Origin: Bauldia litoralis
GTDB lineage: Bacteria > Pseudomonadota > Alphaproteobacteria > Rhizobiales > Kaistiaceae
NCBI RefSeq assembly: GCF_900104485.1
Contig: NZ_FMXQ01000003.1
Location: 372,001 to 436,000 of the forward strand
DNA: 64,000 nucleotides
Reading direction: 5' to 3'
This document shows positions 17,320 through 28,524 of this stretch, piece after piece. A program made the position numbers and the translations under genes. How positions within the stretch are numbered: position 1 is the first letter of the stretch; each line of letters begins with the position of its first letter. The notes under the pieces were generated by a model that saw only the letters and a program-made list of their open reading frames with translations, was not told the DNA's origin and did not search any database.

Positions 17320-18587
17320 CGGCGGCGCTGTTTGCCGTGCCGGGAGCGCTGCTGGTCCTTGGTGCGCCGGTCTTTCTGGTCTTTCTCCTCGGCGGGGTGC
17401 TGGCGATCGCCTTCGTCCTGCCGCTGCCGCCGCTGGTCGTCCATCAGGTCGTCTTCGGCGGGCTCGACAACTACGCCCTGCTTGCCGTGCCGTTCTTCGT
17501 CTTCGCCGGTGAATTGATGAACCGCAGCGGCATGGCCGGGCGGATGATCGCCTGGGTGCTGGCGCTGACTGGCCGGATCCCGGGCAGCCTCGGCGTTGCC
17601 ACCGTCGGCGCCTCGGCGGCGATGGGCGCGGTGTCGGGATCGAGCGTCGCCGCGGTCGCGGCCCTCGGCAAGACGCTCTACCCGAAGCTGGTCGAGGCCG
17701 GCTACGGTCGCGAGCGGTCGGCTGGCCTGCTCGCCTCGTCGGGCTCCATCGACATCATCATCCCGCCCAGCATCGCGATGATCCTCTATGGCCTCGTCGC
17801 CGAGCAGTCGATCCCGAGGCTGTTCATCGCCGGCATCCTGCCGGGGCTGGTCATCGCGGCGATGATGATGGCTTTTGTCGTGGTCGCCGCCATGCGTGCC
17901 GACGTGCAGCGGACCAGCCGCTTCGACGGCCGCGAGACGTGGCGCGCGACCCTTGCCGCGGCCTGGGCGCTGTTGATGCCGGTGGTGGTGCTCGGCGGCA
18001 TTTACCTTGGCTGGTTCTCGCCGACCGAGGCCGGTGGCTTCGCCTGCCTCTACGCCATCCTCGTCGCACGTTTCATCCATCGCTCGATGACCTGGAACGA
18101 GATCGTCGGCGCCGCCGCCAGCGCCGCGGTGATGTCGGCGAAGATCCTGATCATCGTCGCGGCCGCGGGACTGGCGACGTGGCTGATGACCACGCAGGGT
18201 ATTCCGCAGGCGATCGTTGCCTGGATCGACGGGGTCGGCCTGTCGCCCTTCGGTTTCCTGATCGCGGTCAACGTCCTGCTGCTGGCGGTCGGCTGTTTCT
18301 TCGATCCGACCTCGGCGATCCTCGTGCTGGCGCCGCTGCTGGTGCCGATCGCAGTGACGCTCGACATCGATCCCATCCACTTCGGCATCATCATGACCGT
18401 CAACCTGGCGATCGGCATGTTCACGCCGCCCTTCGGACTGAACATCTTCGTCGCCCAGTCGGTCACCGGACTGCCGGCGCATTCGCTCTACCGGGGCGTG
18501 CTCCCCTTCGTTGCCGTCCAGGTCGTCGCCCTGCTTGTCATTACTTTCGTGCCGGCCCTGTCGTTGACCCTTGGCGGCGCCCACTGA
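17316..18587 (+). CDS. TRAP transporter large permease (DctM family)
   Basis: The 423-residue, very hydrophobic protein is the transport-catalysing DctM subunit with about 12 membrane segments. Recognisable family stretches are LLAVPFFVFAGELMNRSGMAGRM, ASAAMGAVSGSSVAAVAALG, SGSIDIIIPPSIAMILYG and NLAIGMFTPPFGLNIFVAQ near the C-terminus. The start overlaps the stop of the small permease (ATGA), so the two are translationally coupled. The product acts with the DctQ and DctP proteins encoded on either side as a secondary importer. Confidence 0.93.
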   Translation: MTAALFAVPGALLVLGAPVFLVFLLGGVLAIAFVLPLPPLVVHQVVFGGLDNYALLAVPFFVFAGELMNRSGMAGRMIAWVLALTGRIPGSLGVATVGASAAMGAVSGSSVAAVAALGKTLYPKLVEAGYGRERSAGLLASSGSIDIIIPPSIAMILYGLVAEQSIPRLFIAGILPGLVIAAMMMAFVVVAAMRADVQRTSRFDGRETWRATLAAAWALLMPVVVLGGIYLGWFSPTEAGGFACLYAILVARFIHRSMTWNEIVGAAASAAVMSAKILIIVAAAGLATWLMTTQGIPQAIVAWIDGVGLSPFGFLIAVNVLLLAVGCFFDPTSAILVLAPLLVPIAVTLDIDPIHFGIIMTVNLAIGMFTPPFGLNIFVAQSVTGLPAHSLYRGVLPFVAVQVVALLVITFVPALSLTLGGAH

Positions 18588-18610
18588 ACATGAACGAGAG
18601 GAACCGGACC

Positions 18611-19633
18611 ATGACGCCATTCTCCTTCCGCGCCGCCGTCGCCGGCACCGCGCTCAGCCTGGCGGCGTTGATGTCGCCGGTCGCGAATTCGACCGCCGAC
18701 GCAGCGACCATGAAGCTCGCCTCGGCCACCATCAACGACGTCCAGCACGAGTGGCAGAAGGTCTTCGCTGCGGAACTGGACAAGCTGGTCGGGGACGCCG
18801 TCACGGTCGAGATCTACCCGGCGAGCCAGCTCGGCCCGATCCCGCGCATGGCCGAAGGCGTGTTGCTCGGCACCATCGAGGGCTTCACGACGCCGACATC
18901 CTTCATGACCAATGTCGATCCGCGCTTCCAGGCCTTCGACGTGCCGGGGCTGTTCAGGTCGCCCGAGGACGTCGACGCGGCGATCCACGATCCCGAATAC
19001 CGCGATCACCTCGAGACCATGTTCCTCGACAAGGGGCTGCGGGTGATCGGGGCGATCTACAACAGTCCGACGGTGGTCTTCACCCTGGAGCCGGTCACGA
19101 CGCTCGAGGCGATGAAGGGCCTGAAGATCCGGACCTTCGCTTCGCCGATGCAGGTCAAGCCGATGGAACTCCTCGGCGCGACGCCGCTACCACTGGCGCT
19201 GTCAGAAGTTGTCCCGGCGCTGCAGAGTGGCGGCCTCGACGGCCTGCTGGTCGGCATGCCGATCCTCACCGCCTTCAAGTTCTACGACATCGGCAAGAAC
19301 ATCACCGACCTGCGTTTCGCCGAAATCGTGTCGGTGACCTTGGTCAACGAGGACTGGTTCCAGGCGCAGCCCGAGGATGTGCAGGAAGCGATCATCGGGG
19401 CCGGTCGCGCGGCGGAAGAGTCGGTCTTCCCGTGGGGGGTCGAGAATGTCGAGCGTACCTACGGCATCTGGGCCGACAATGGCGGCGCGGTCCATAATCT
19501 GTCGGACGAAGAGCAGGCGAAGATGGAAGCCGAGTTCGCCGAGCTGGCGGCCCAGCTCGTCGCCGCCGATCCGGCCGTCCAGGAAGAGTATGACCGGCTG
19601 AAGGCGCTGGTCGATGCTGGCGGGGGCGACTGA
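18611..19633 (+). CDS. TRAP transporter substrate-binding protein (DctP family)
   Basis: The 340-residue periplasmic protein has a signal peptide of about 35 residues ending near STADAATM. The mature part shows the DctP pattern: KLASATINDVQHEWQKVF, then YPASQLGPIPRMAEGVLLG, and LKIRTFASPMQ, where the arginine normally forms a salt bridge with the substrate carboxylate. This implies a carboxylated ligand. ATG 18611 has GAGAGGA about 8 bases upstream; ATG 18590 adds seven residues before the signal peptide. It is the last gene of the cupin-to-TRAP run. A pyridine carboxylate such as 4-pyridoxate is a plausible ligand by context. Confidence 0.9.
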   Translation: MTPFSFRAAVAGTALSLAALMSPVANSTADAATMKLASATINDVQHEWQKVFAAELDKLVGDAVTVEIYPASQLGPIPRMAEGVLLGTIEGFTTPTSFMTNVDPRFQAFDVPGLFRSPEDVDAAIHDPEYRDHLETMFLDKGLRVIGAIYNSPTVVFTLEPVTTLEAMKGLKIRTFASPMQVKPMELLGATPLPLALSEVVPALQSGGLDGLLVGMPILTAFKFYDIGKNITDLRFAEIVSVTLVNEDWFQAQPEDVQEAIIGAGRAAEESVFPWGVENVERTYGIWADNGGAVHNLSDEEQAKMEAEFAELAAQLVAADPAVQEEYDRLKALVDAGGGD

Positions 19634-19647
19634 TCGACGATGGGCGC

Positions 19648-20085
19648 CTATCCGCAGGTCAGTCGCGAGCCGTCGAGGGTGCAGGTCAGCGCCATCGGCG
19701 ACGGCGTGGCGTCGGCCTGCCGATCCAGCGTGATCGCGGCGCGGGATTCGTATGCGCGGCCTTCCAGCCCGCACCACAACGACTCGACCGGCATGTTCTC
19801 GGCCTTGTCATTGAGCACCGTGAAGGTGCCGGTGGTGGGGTCGAACCAGAGCGGGATGAGCGCGGTCGCACCGGTTCCGGCGCGGCCGAGTTCCTGCGAA
19901 TACCAGTGGGCAAGCTGCCCGACACAGACGACCGGCGCACCGCTCGCGTTGGTCACAGACAGCGGCACGGCGACCAATCCGTCAGTGCCGGTGCGCACCT
20001 CTATCGAACGCAGCTCGACTGCGTCCGCGGGTTCTCCAAGACCAACCAAGAAAAGGACCATCAAGGTCCGCTTCACGAACTGCAT
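19648..20085 (-). CDS. Small secreted protein of unknown function
   Basis: I do not recognise this 145-residue protein. It begins with a clear Sec signal peptide (MQFVKRTLMVLFLVGLGEPADA). A mature domain of about 120 residues follows, rich in beta-strand-like segments, with the distinctive stretch CVGQLAHWYSQELG. There are four cysteines, two of them in the C-terminal LTCTLDGSRLTCG, compatible with periplasmic disulfides. It lies on the opposite strand between the TRAP and BMP-type importer operons, with a 14-base convergent gap to the TRAP gene. ATG 20085 is preferred because it leads straight into the signal peptide; ATG 20124 adds 13 residues. It could modulate one of the importers, but nothing in the sequence proves this. 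Confidence 0.6.
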   Translation of the reverse strand: MQFVKRTLMVLFLVGLGEPADAVELRSIEVRTGTDGLVAVPLSVTNASGAPVVCVGQLAHWYSQELGRAGTGATALIPLWFDPTTGTFTVLNDKAENMPVESLWCGLEGRAYESRAAITLDRQADATPSPMALTCTLDGSRLTCG

Positions 20086-20169
20086 CGCTCCCACCGATCC
20101 AACAAAAAGAAAACTTCGGAGCATGATTACTACGGAACAGAAATCAGGAAGAGGAAAAGGAGTCTCGGA

Positions 20170-21198
20170 ATGAAGAATCATCTGGTCAAAGGGGCCGCGG
20201 CGCTGCTGCTGACAGGCCTCATGTTCGGTACGGCTTCCGCCGCCGAAGTCAAAACCATCGCCATCCTGACGCCGGAAGAGGGCACCGATTTCGGCTGGAA
20301 CCAGCAGGGCGTCGACGCCGCCAAGGCAGCCGGCGAAGCCGCCGGGGTCGAGGTCATCGTCGCCCAGGGCCTGGGCTATGGCGACGTCCGTCCGACGTTG
20401 CGCGAACTGGCCGAAGAGGGCGCCGATCTGATGATCGCCCATGCCAGCGGCTACAACACCGCGGCGCCGGAAATCGCCAAGGAGCTCAATGTTCCGGTGG
20501 CCATCGTCGATACGCCGAGCGCGCTGACGCCCGGCCTGATCACCGACTACACCCTGTCGGGCCACCAGGGCGCCTATCTCGCCGGCCGGATGGCGGCCAA
20601 GATGTCCCGGTCGAAGACTGTCGGCATCGTCGTCTCTGGCGAGCCGCCCTCGTGGAACTCGCAGTCGGCGGCCTTCGCCGAGGGCGTCAAGGCCGAAGAC
20701 GCGGACGTCAAGGTGATCTACGCGGTGATCGGACCGGCAGCCTACAGCGATGCCGCCGGCGGCAAGCGGGTAACCGAGAGCGTCATCGCAGCCGGCGCCG
20801 ACATCATCTTCGGCCAGGGCAACGGCTCGAGCTTCGGCATGCTGCAGGCGGTCGAGACCACAAAGGCGGCCGACGGCGGCAAGGTGATGTTCATCGACGT
20901 CATCGGCGACAAGTCGTCGATCGACAAGGGATATCTCCTGTCCTCGGTGGTCTGGAACATCGAGCCGGTCTATGCGGCGATGATCGCCGACCTCAAGGCC
21001 GACACCTTCGGTAACAGCGGCTACGAGATCGGCCTCAAGGACGATTCCGTCAACCTGCTGAAGACGCCGCAGATCCCGGATGACGTCTGGGCCGAGATCC
21101 AGGCGCTGCGCCAGGAGATCATCGACGGTGGAATTACCGTCGAGCCGGTCTTTGAAGCGACGGACGTTCGCGCCATGATGTCCGACATCCAGGAATAG
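20170..21198 (+). CDS. BMP-family ABC transporter substrate-binding lipoprotein-like protein
   Basis: The 342-residue protein belongs to the BMP (basic membrane protein/PnrA/Med) family. It has a signal peptide (KNHLVKGAAALLLTGLMFG, cleavage after TASA) without a lipobox cysteine, so it should be soluble in the periplasm. The mature start VKTIAILTPEEGTDFGWNQQG, the AHASGY segment and GAYLAGRMAAKMSRSKTVGIV are family hallmarks. Known members bind nucleosides, but family members also bind other heteroaromatic compounds. It begins an operon with an ATPase and two permeases, directly followed by 4-pyridoxolactonase, so pyridoxine or a relative is the likely ligand by context. AAAAGGAG precedes the ATG. 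Confidence 0.9.
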   Translation: MKNHLVKGAAALLLTGLMFGTASAAEVKTIAILTPEEGTDFGWNQQGVDAAKAAGEAAGVEVIVAQGLGYGDVRPTLRELAEEGADLMIAHASGYNTAAPEIAKELNVPVAIVDTPSALTPGLITDYTLSGHQGAYLAGRMAAKMSRSKTVGIVVSGEPPSWNSQSAAFAEGVKAEDADVKVIYAVIGPAAYSDAAGGKRVTESVIAAGADIIFGQGNGSSFGMLQAVETTKAADGGKVMFIDVIGDKSSIDKGYLLSSVVWNIEPVYAAMIADLKADTFGNSGYEIGLKDDSVNLLKTPQIPDDVWAEIQALRQEIIDGGITVEPVFEATDVRAMMSDIQE

Positions 21199-21206
21199 CA
21201 GCCACC

Positions 21207-21231
21207 GCCGGGGGCGGCGCTCGCCCCCGGC
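21207..21231 (+). terminator. GC hairpin between BMP binding-protein and ATPase genes
   Basis: GCCGGGGGC at 21207-21215 pairs with GCCCCCGGC at 21223-21231 around a 7-base loop, 9 bases after the binding-protein stop codon. There is no T-run, so it is more likely a message-stabilising or partial termination element than a full terminator. Confidence 0.55.
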
Positions 21232-21276
21232 CACTTCCCCGAACATCCGCTCAGGCGGCCAGAGGGCGGGAGCCAA

Positions 21277-22845
21277 TTGGAACGCGAAGTCACTACCGCA
21301 GGATCTGCCGCGCCGATCATCGCGCTTGAAGGCGTGACAAAACGGTTTCCCGGCGTCGTCGCCAACGACCATGTCGAACTGGCGATCTGGCCGGGCGAGG
21401 TCCATGTCCTTCTCGGCGAGAACGGCGCCGGCAAGTCGACGCTGATCGGCCTGCTGTCGGGCCTGCAACAGCCGGACGAGGGGCGGATCCTGGTCGACGG
21501 CAAGCCTACCGCCATCACCTCGCCGAGCCATGCCCTGTCGCTGGGAATCGGCACGGTGTTCCAGCACACCATGCTGGTGCCGACGCTGACCGTGGCGGAA
21601 AATCTGCTTCTCGGCGCGCCGTGGTGGCGGCGGCCGCGCAAGGACGGCCTGCGGACAAGGGTCGAGGAGGTCTCGCGCTCGCTCGGCATCAAGGTCAATC
21701 TCGATGCGCTCGCCTCGGAGCTATCGCTCGGCGAGCAGCAGCATGTCGAGATTCTCCGTGCGCTGCTTCGCGACAGCCGCATCCTGATCCTCGACGAGTC
21801 GACCTCGATGCTGACGCCCTCGGGGATCGAGGAACTCGGCGTGCTGATGCGACAGCTTGTCGGCCGCGGGCTGGCGGTCGTCTTCATCACGCACAAGCTT
21901 AAGGAGGCCGCGGCCTTCGGCGATCGCATCTCGGTCCTGAAGCTCGGCCGCAAGGTCGGCGAGATCGCGCCGGAGCGCTTCCGCGCCCTCGACGAGGAGT
22001 CGCTGATCTCGGAATTCGTCGAGCTGATGTTCGGCAAGCGGAGTGGCGATCCCGAGGATGTCGTCCGCGAACCGCATCCCGGAATCAGCCAGGCGGCGCC
22101 GGTCCTGTCGGTGCGGGCCCTGACCCGGGCGCCGACATCCGTCTCGCCGGGGTTGAGCGACATCACCTTCGACCTCCGACCCGGGGAAATCCTTGGCATC
22201 GCCGGCATCGACGGCAATGGCCAGAAGCAACTGGCCGACGCGCTGTCGGGACAGATCGCGACGGACGATGGCTCCATCCTCCTCGATGGGCAGCCGATCG
22301 AATTCCTGCCGGTCCACGCGCGGCGCGACGCCGGCCTCCGTTATCTCACCGACGATCGCCTCGGCGAGGGCACGGTGGCGCCGTTCCCCGTGTCGATCAA
22401 CTTCTTCCTGAAGCAGATTGGCGATCGACCTTTCTGGCGTAGCGGCATCGAGCGGCGCGCCGAACTGGATCGCCGCGCACGGGCGCTGATCGCTGCCTTC
22501 GATATCCGCACGCCGTCATCCGAAACGCCGGTCGGACGGCTGTCCGGCGGCAACATCCAGAAGGTGCTCCTTGCCCGCGAACTGGCCGATGGCGCGAAGG
22601 TGGTGATCTTCAACAAACCGACCTATGGGCTCGACCTCGCCAACGCCCTGGCGACCCGCAACCGCATCCGGGAAATCGCGGCGAGCGGAAAGGGTGTGCT
22701 GCTGATCTCGACCGACCTCGAGGAACTGCTCGGGCTGTCCGACCGGATCGCGGTCATGGCCCAGGGGAGCGTGGTTGGAACGGTCGAAAACAGCGAAACC
22801 GCGCGAACCGAAGTCGGCCGCCTGATGGTCGGGCTGGCGGCATGA
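21277..22845 (+). CDS. BMP-type ABC importer ATPase with degenerate second domain
   Basis: The 522-residue protein has two ATPase domains, as in YufO/NupA of nucleoside-type importers. Domain one has Walker A GENGAGKST, signature LSLGEQQHVEI and Walker B LILDESTSML, where the usual DEPT is DEST. Domain two has the family's reduced P-loop (GIAGIDGNGQKQL), a good signature LSGGNIQKV, but Walker B reads VVIFNKPTYGLD: the Asp-Glu pair is replaced by Asn-Lys. Site two therefore probably does not hydrolyse ATP. The start is TTG 21277 with GGGAG upstream. It overlaps the first permease by four bases. Confidence 0.92.
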   Translation: MEREVTTAGSAAPIIALEGVTKRFPGVVANDHVELAIWPGEVHVLLGENGAGKSTLIGLLSGLQQPDEGRILVDGKPTAITSPSHALSLGIGTVFQHTMLVPTLTVAENLLLGAPWWRRPRKDGLRTRVEEVSRSLGIKVNLDALASELSLGEQQHVEILRALLRDSRILILDESTSMLTPSGIEELGVLMRQLVGRGLAVVFITHKLKEAAAFGDRISVLKLGRKVGEIAPERFRALDEESLISEFVELMFGKRSGDPEDVVREPHPGISQAAPVLSVRALTRAPTSVSPGLSDITFDLRPGEILGIAGIDGNGQKQLADALSGQIATDDGSILLDGQPIEFLPVHARRDAGLRYLTDDRLGEGTVAPFPVSINFFLKQIGDRPFWRSGIERRAELDRRARALIAAFDIRTPSSETPVGRLSGGNIQKVLLARELADGAKVVIFNKPTYGLDLANALATRNRIREIAASGKGVLLISTDLEELLGLSDRIAVMAQGSVVGTVENSETARTEVGRLMVGLAA

Positions 22846-23924
22846 GCGCCGAAGCCTCCACCATCGCCGTCGATCCGGAGGAGCCGGCCGGGGTCGGCCG
22901 CGTGATCCTTCACCGTATCCTCCTGACGGTCGGGCCGATCCTGATCGCCCTCGTCATCGCCGGCCTGATCCTGGTCGCGGTCGGCGTCGATCCGCTGGCC
23001 TATTACGGCTATGTCATCGAGCGTGGGCTGCTGTCGCCGACCGGCGTCCAACAGACGCTGACCCGCATGGCGCCGATGCTTTTCCTTGCGGCGGGGCTGA
23101 TTGTGGCGTTCCGGGCCGGCATCTGGAACCTCGGGGTCGACGGGCAGTTCCTGCTCGGCGCCGTGACGGCCGCCGCCGCCGCGCCGCTCCTCGCCAATGC
23201 CATGCCGGTCTGGGCGGCGGTCGTCGGCGCCTTCGTGCTGGCGACGGTGGTGGCGATGATCTGGTCGCTGGTTCCCGCCCTTCTCAAGGCCTATCACGGC
23301 GTCAACGAGATCATCACCACGCTGATGATGACCTTCCTCGGCGTCTCCTTCGCCAACGTGCTCGTCAAGCTCGTCTTCCTCGATCCGGAGACGACCGTGC
23401 CGCAGACCCGGACGCTGCCGGTCGAGGACCGGCTGCCACGGCTGTTCGACACGACGATCAGCAGCGGCCTGCTGCTCGGGCTGGTCGCCGTGATCGGGGT
23501 TCACCTGATCATGACGCGGACTGCCTTTGGGCTGAAGCTCCGGGTCGTCGGCGCCAATCCGCGTGCCGCCGTCCATGCCGGGCTTGACGTGCCGTGGCTG
23601 ACGATCGCGGTCTTCGCGATTTCCGCCGGGCTGGCGGGCGCGGGCGGTGCGGTGGATATCCTCGGCGTCCAGGGCAACGTGCGCGCAGACTGGAACCCGG
23701 CCTATGGGCTGACCGTGATCCCCATGGTCTTCCTCGCGCGACTTAACGGCTTTGCGTCGATCGCCTTCGTGCTGCTGCTCTCGGTCCTGTCGATCGGCGG
23801 CGAAAGCGCCGCGCGTCGCCTCGGTGTCCCCAACCATTTCACGCTGGTGCTGATCGCCATCGTCCTCATCGTCCTGGCGATCGTCGAGTATGTCGACACG
23901 CGCTACCTGAGCCGGCGGAGGTGA
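22842..23924 (+). CDS. BMP-type ABC importer permease 1 (YufP/NupP-like)
   Basis: The 360-residue inner-membrane permease of the branched-chain-like family has about nine membrane spans. Characteristic stretches are APMLFLAAGLIVAFRAGIWNLGVDGQF and YHGVNEIITTLMMTFLGV, then RVVGANPRAAVHAGLD. The start overlaps the ATPase stop (ATGA). It pairs with the next gene's product as a heterodimeric channel for the solute captured by the BMP-family binding protein. Confidence 0.92.
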   Translation: MSAEASTIAVDPEEPAGVGRVILHRILLTVGPILIALVIAGLILVAVGVDPLAYYGYVIERGLLSPTGVQQTLTRMAPMLFLAAGLIVAFRAGIWNLGVDGQFLLGAVTAAAAAPLLANAMPVWAAVVGAFVLATVVAMIWSLVPALLKAYHGVNEIITTLMMTFLGVSFANVLVKLVFLDPETTVPQTRTLPVEDRLPRLFDTTISSGLLLGLVAVIGVHLIMTRTAFGLKLRVVGANPRAAVHAGLDVPWLTIAVFAISAGLAGAGGAVDILGVQGNVRADWNPAYGLTVIPMVFLARLNGFASIAFVLLLSVLSIGGESAARRLGVPNHFTLVLIAIVLIVLAIVEYVDTRYLSRRR

Positions 23925-23928
23925 GGCG

Positions 23929-24864
23929 ATGACCGGCCTGTTCAGCGAGATCTTCCTCAGCGCGCTCCTCTTCGGGGCGGTGACGGCCGCCGTTCCGCTC
24001 CTGTTGGCCGGCCTCGGCGAGCAGATGTCGGAGAAGGCCGGCGTCCTCAATATCGGCATCGAGGGGATGATGATCGCCGGCGCCTATGTCGGATTTCTTG
24101 TCGCCTTCATGTCGGAATCCCTGTGGCTCGGATTCCTCGGCGGTGCGGTCGCCGGCATGGCCGTTTCCTCCATCATGGTGCTGCTTTGCGTGCGGCTCGG
24201 GCTCAACCAGATCGTCATCGGCATCGGGCTGACGCTGGGTCTCGAGGGCCTGACCGCGCTGCTGCACCACTTTCAGTTCTCGCGGACCTATCCGCGGCTG
24301 CCCGCCGCCGACGTGCTGGCGATCCCGGGGCTTGCCGACATTCCGGTTCTCGGGCCCGCGCTGTTCCAGCACAACCTCCTGGTCTACCTGTCGGTGGCGC
24401 TGGTCTTCGTCATGGGCTTCATCTACCGGCGTACCCAGCTTGGCCTCAACCTGCAGGCGGCCGGCGACAAGCCGTCGGCGCTCGACATCGCCGGGGTCGA
24501 CGTGGTGACGACGCGCACTGTCGCCGTCCTGACCACCGGCGCGCTCGCCGGTCTCGGCGGCGCCTATCTTGCCAATGTCGGGGCCGGCATCTTCGTGCCC
24601 TTCATCACCAATGGCGCCGGGTTCCTCGGCATCGTCCTGGCGATGCTGGCGCGTGGCCGACCGTTGTGGGTGCTGTTCGGCGCGCTGCTCTTCGGCATCA
24701 GCCTTTCGCTGACCACGGCGCTGCAGGTGGCGGGCATCAACATCCCCACCGACGTGATCCAGATGATCCCGTTCCTAGCGGTGATGGTGATGCTGGTGAT
24801 CTTCGGTCGCAAGTCGAGCCTGCCGGCGGCGCTCGGCCTTCCCTACGAGCGGGGATCGCGGTGA
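23929..24864 (+). CDS. BMP-type ABC importer permease 2 (YufQ/NupQ-like)
   Basis: The 311-residue permease has about eight to ten membrane spans. Typical segments are TAAVPLLLAGLGEQMSEKAG with VLNIGIEGMMIAGAYVGFL, LGLNQIVIGIGLTLGLEGL, and DKPSALDIAGVDVVTTRT in the cytoplasmic coupling loop. It follows permease 1 by four bases. The next gene, 60 bases downstream, encodes 4-pyridoxolactonase, which ties this importer to B6 vitamer metabolism by position. Confidence 0.92.
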   Translation: MTGLFSEIFLSALLFGAVTAAVPLLLAGLGEQMSEKAGVLNIGIEGMMIAGAYVGFLVAFMSESLWLGFLGGAVAGMAVSSIMVLLCVRLGLNQIVIGIGLTLGLEGLTALLHHFQFSRTYPRLPAADVLAIPGLADIPVLGPALFQHNLLVYLSVALVFVMGFIYRRTQLGLNLQAAGDKPSALDIAGVDVVTTRTVAVLTTGALAGLGGAYLANVGAGIFVPFITNGAGFLGIVLAMLARGRPLWVLFGALLFGISLSLTTALQVAGINIPTDVIQMIPFLAVMVMLVIFGRKSSLPAALGLPYERGSR

Positions 24865-25731
<867 letters not shown>

Positions 25732-25753
25732 CCGGAACGCGGAGGAACGACCG

Positions 25754-27711
<1,958 letters not shown>

Positions 27712-27714
27712 CGC

Positions 27715-28482
27715 CTAGATCTGGGCCGCGTAGCCGCCGTCGACGGGGATGGCGGTGCCGGTGACGAAGTCCGAGGCGCGGCTCGCCAGATAGACCGCCG
27801 TGCCGGCGAGGTCGGCCGGGACGCCCCAGCGGTCGGCGGGCGTGCGCTCGGTGATCTTGGCGAACATCTGCGGCGAGGACGAACGGCCCTCGCGCGTCAG
27901 GTCGGTATCGATGAAGCCGGGCAGGATGGCATTGACCTGGATGTTGTCGCCGGCCCAGGCGACGGCCAGCGACTTGGTCAACTGGACGACGCCGCCCTTG
28001 CTGGCGGCATAGGGCGCGATGACCCCGCCGCCGAAGAGCGACGACATCGAGCCGATGGTGATGATCTTGCCGCCGCCGGCTTGCCGGAAGGCGGGCAGCA
28101 CCGCCGTCGCGCAGGTGAAGGTGCCGGTCAGGTTGATGTCGATGATCTTGTGCCATTCGGCGAGCGAATAGGTTTCCGGCGGCTTGCGGATGTTGATCCC
28201 GGCATTGGCGACGAGGATGTCGATCCGTCCGAGCCGCCGGCTGACGGCTTCGGTCATGGCGGCGACCGATGCCTCGTCGACGACGTCGACCTCGACGGCC
28301 ATGGCGCTGGCGCCGAGGGCTTCGAGCTCGGCGACCGCGGCGGCGTTCTTGGTCGCATCCCGCCCGGCCACGGCGACCGCCGCGCCGGCGGCTGCCAGGC
28401 CCTTGGCGATGCCGAGGCCGATGCCGCCGTTTCCGCCGGTGACGATCGCAGCCCGGCCCGACAGGTCAAACAGACCGCTCAT
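27715..28482 (-). CDS. SDR-family oxidoreductase (gluconate 5-dehydrogenase/KduD-like)
   Basis: The 255-residue classical SDR has TGGNGGIG, VANAGINIRKP, ITIGSMSSLFGG and PYAASKGGV as the YxxxK motif, ending in AIPVDGGYAAQI. The NxRKP segment after NAG and overall layout match gluconate 5-dehydrogenase and 2-deoxygluconate 3-dehydrogenase types, so a sugar acid or ketose substrate is likely. It lies 42 bases downstream of the DUF4432 gene in a leftward pair. It is on the opposite strand from the B6 operon and is probably not part of it. Confidence 0.87.
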   Translation of the reverse strand: MSGLFDLSGRAAIVTGGNGGIGLGIAKGLAAAGAAVAVAGRDATKNAAAVAELEALGASAMAVEVDVVDEASVAAMTEAVSRRLGRIDILVANAGINIRKPPETYSLAEWHKIIDINLTGTFTCATAVLPAFRQAGGGKIITIGSMSSLFGGGVIAPYAASKGGVVQLTKSLAVAWAGDNIQVNAILPGFIDTDLTREGRSSSPQMFAKITERTPADRWGVPADLAGTAVYLASRASDFVTGTAIPVDGGYAAQI

Positions 28483-28524
28483 AATTCTTCCCCCGGGTGT
28501 TCGTTGCGGCGTCGCTCGCCGCGA

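Noticed and set aside
20086-21567. Possible long N-terminal extension of the small secreted protein across the BMP binding-protein gene
   Set aside because: The upstream part is an antisense shadow. A clean signal peptide starts at 20085, which marks the real start.
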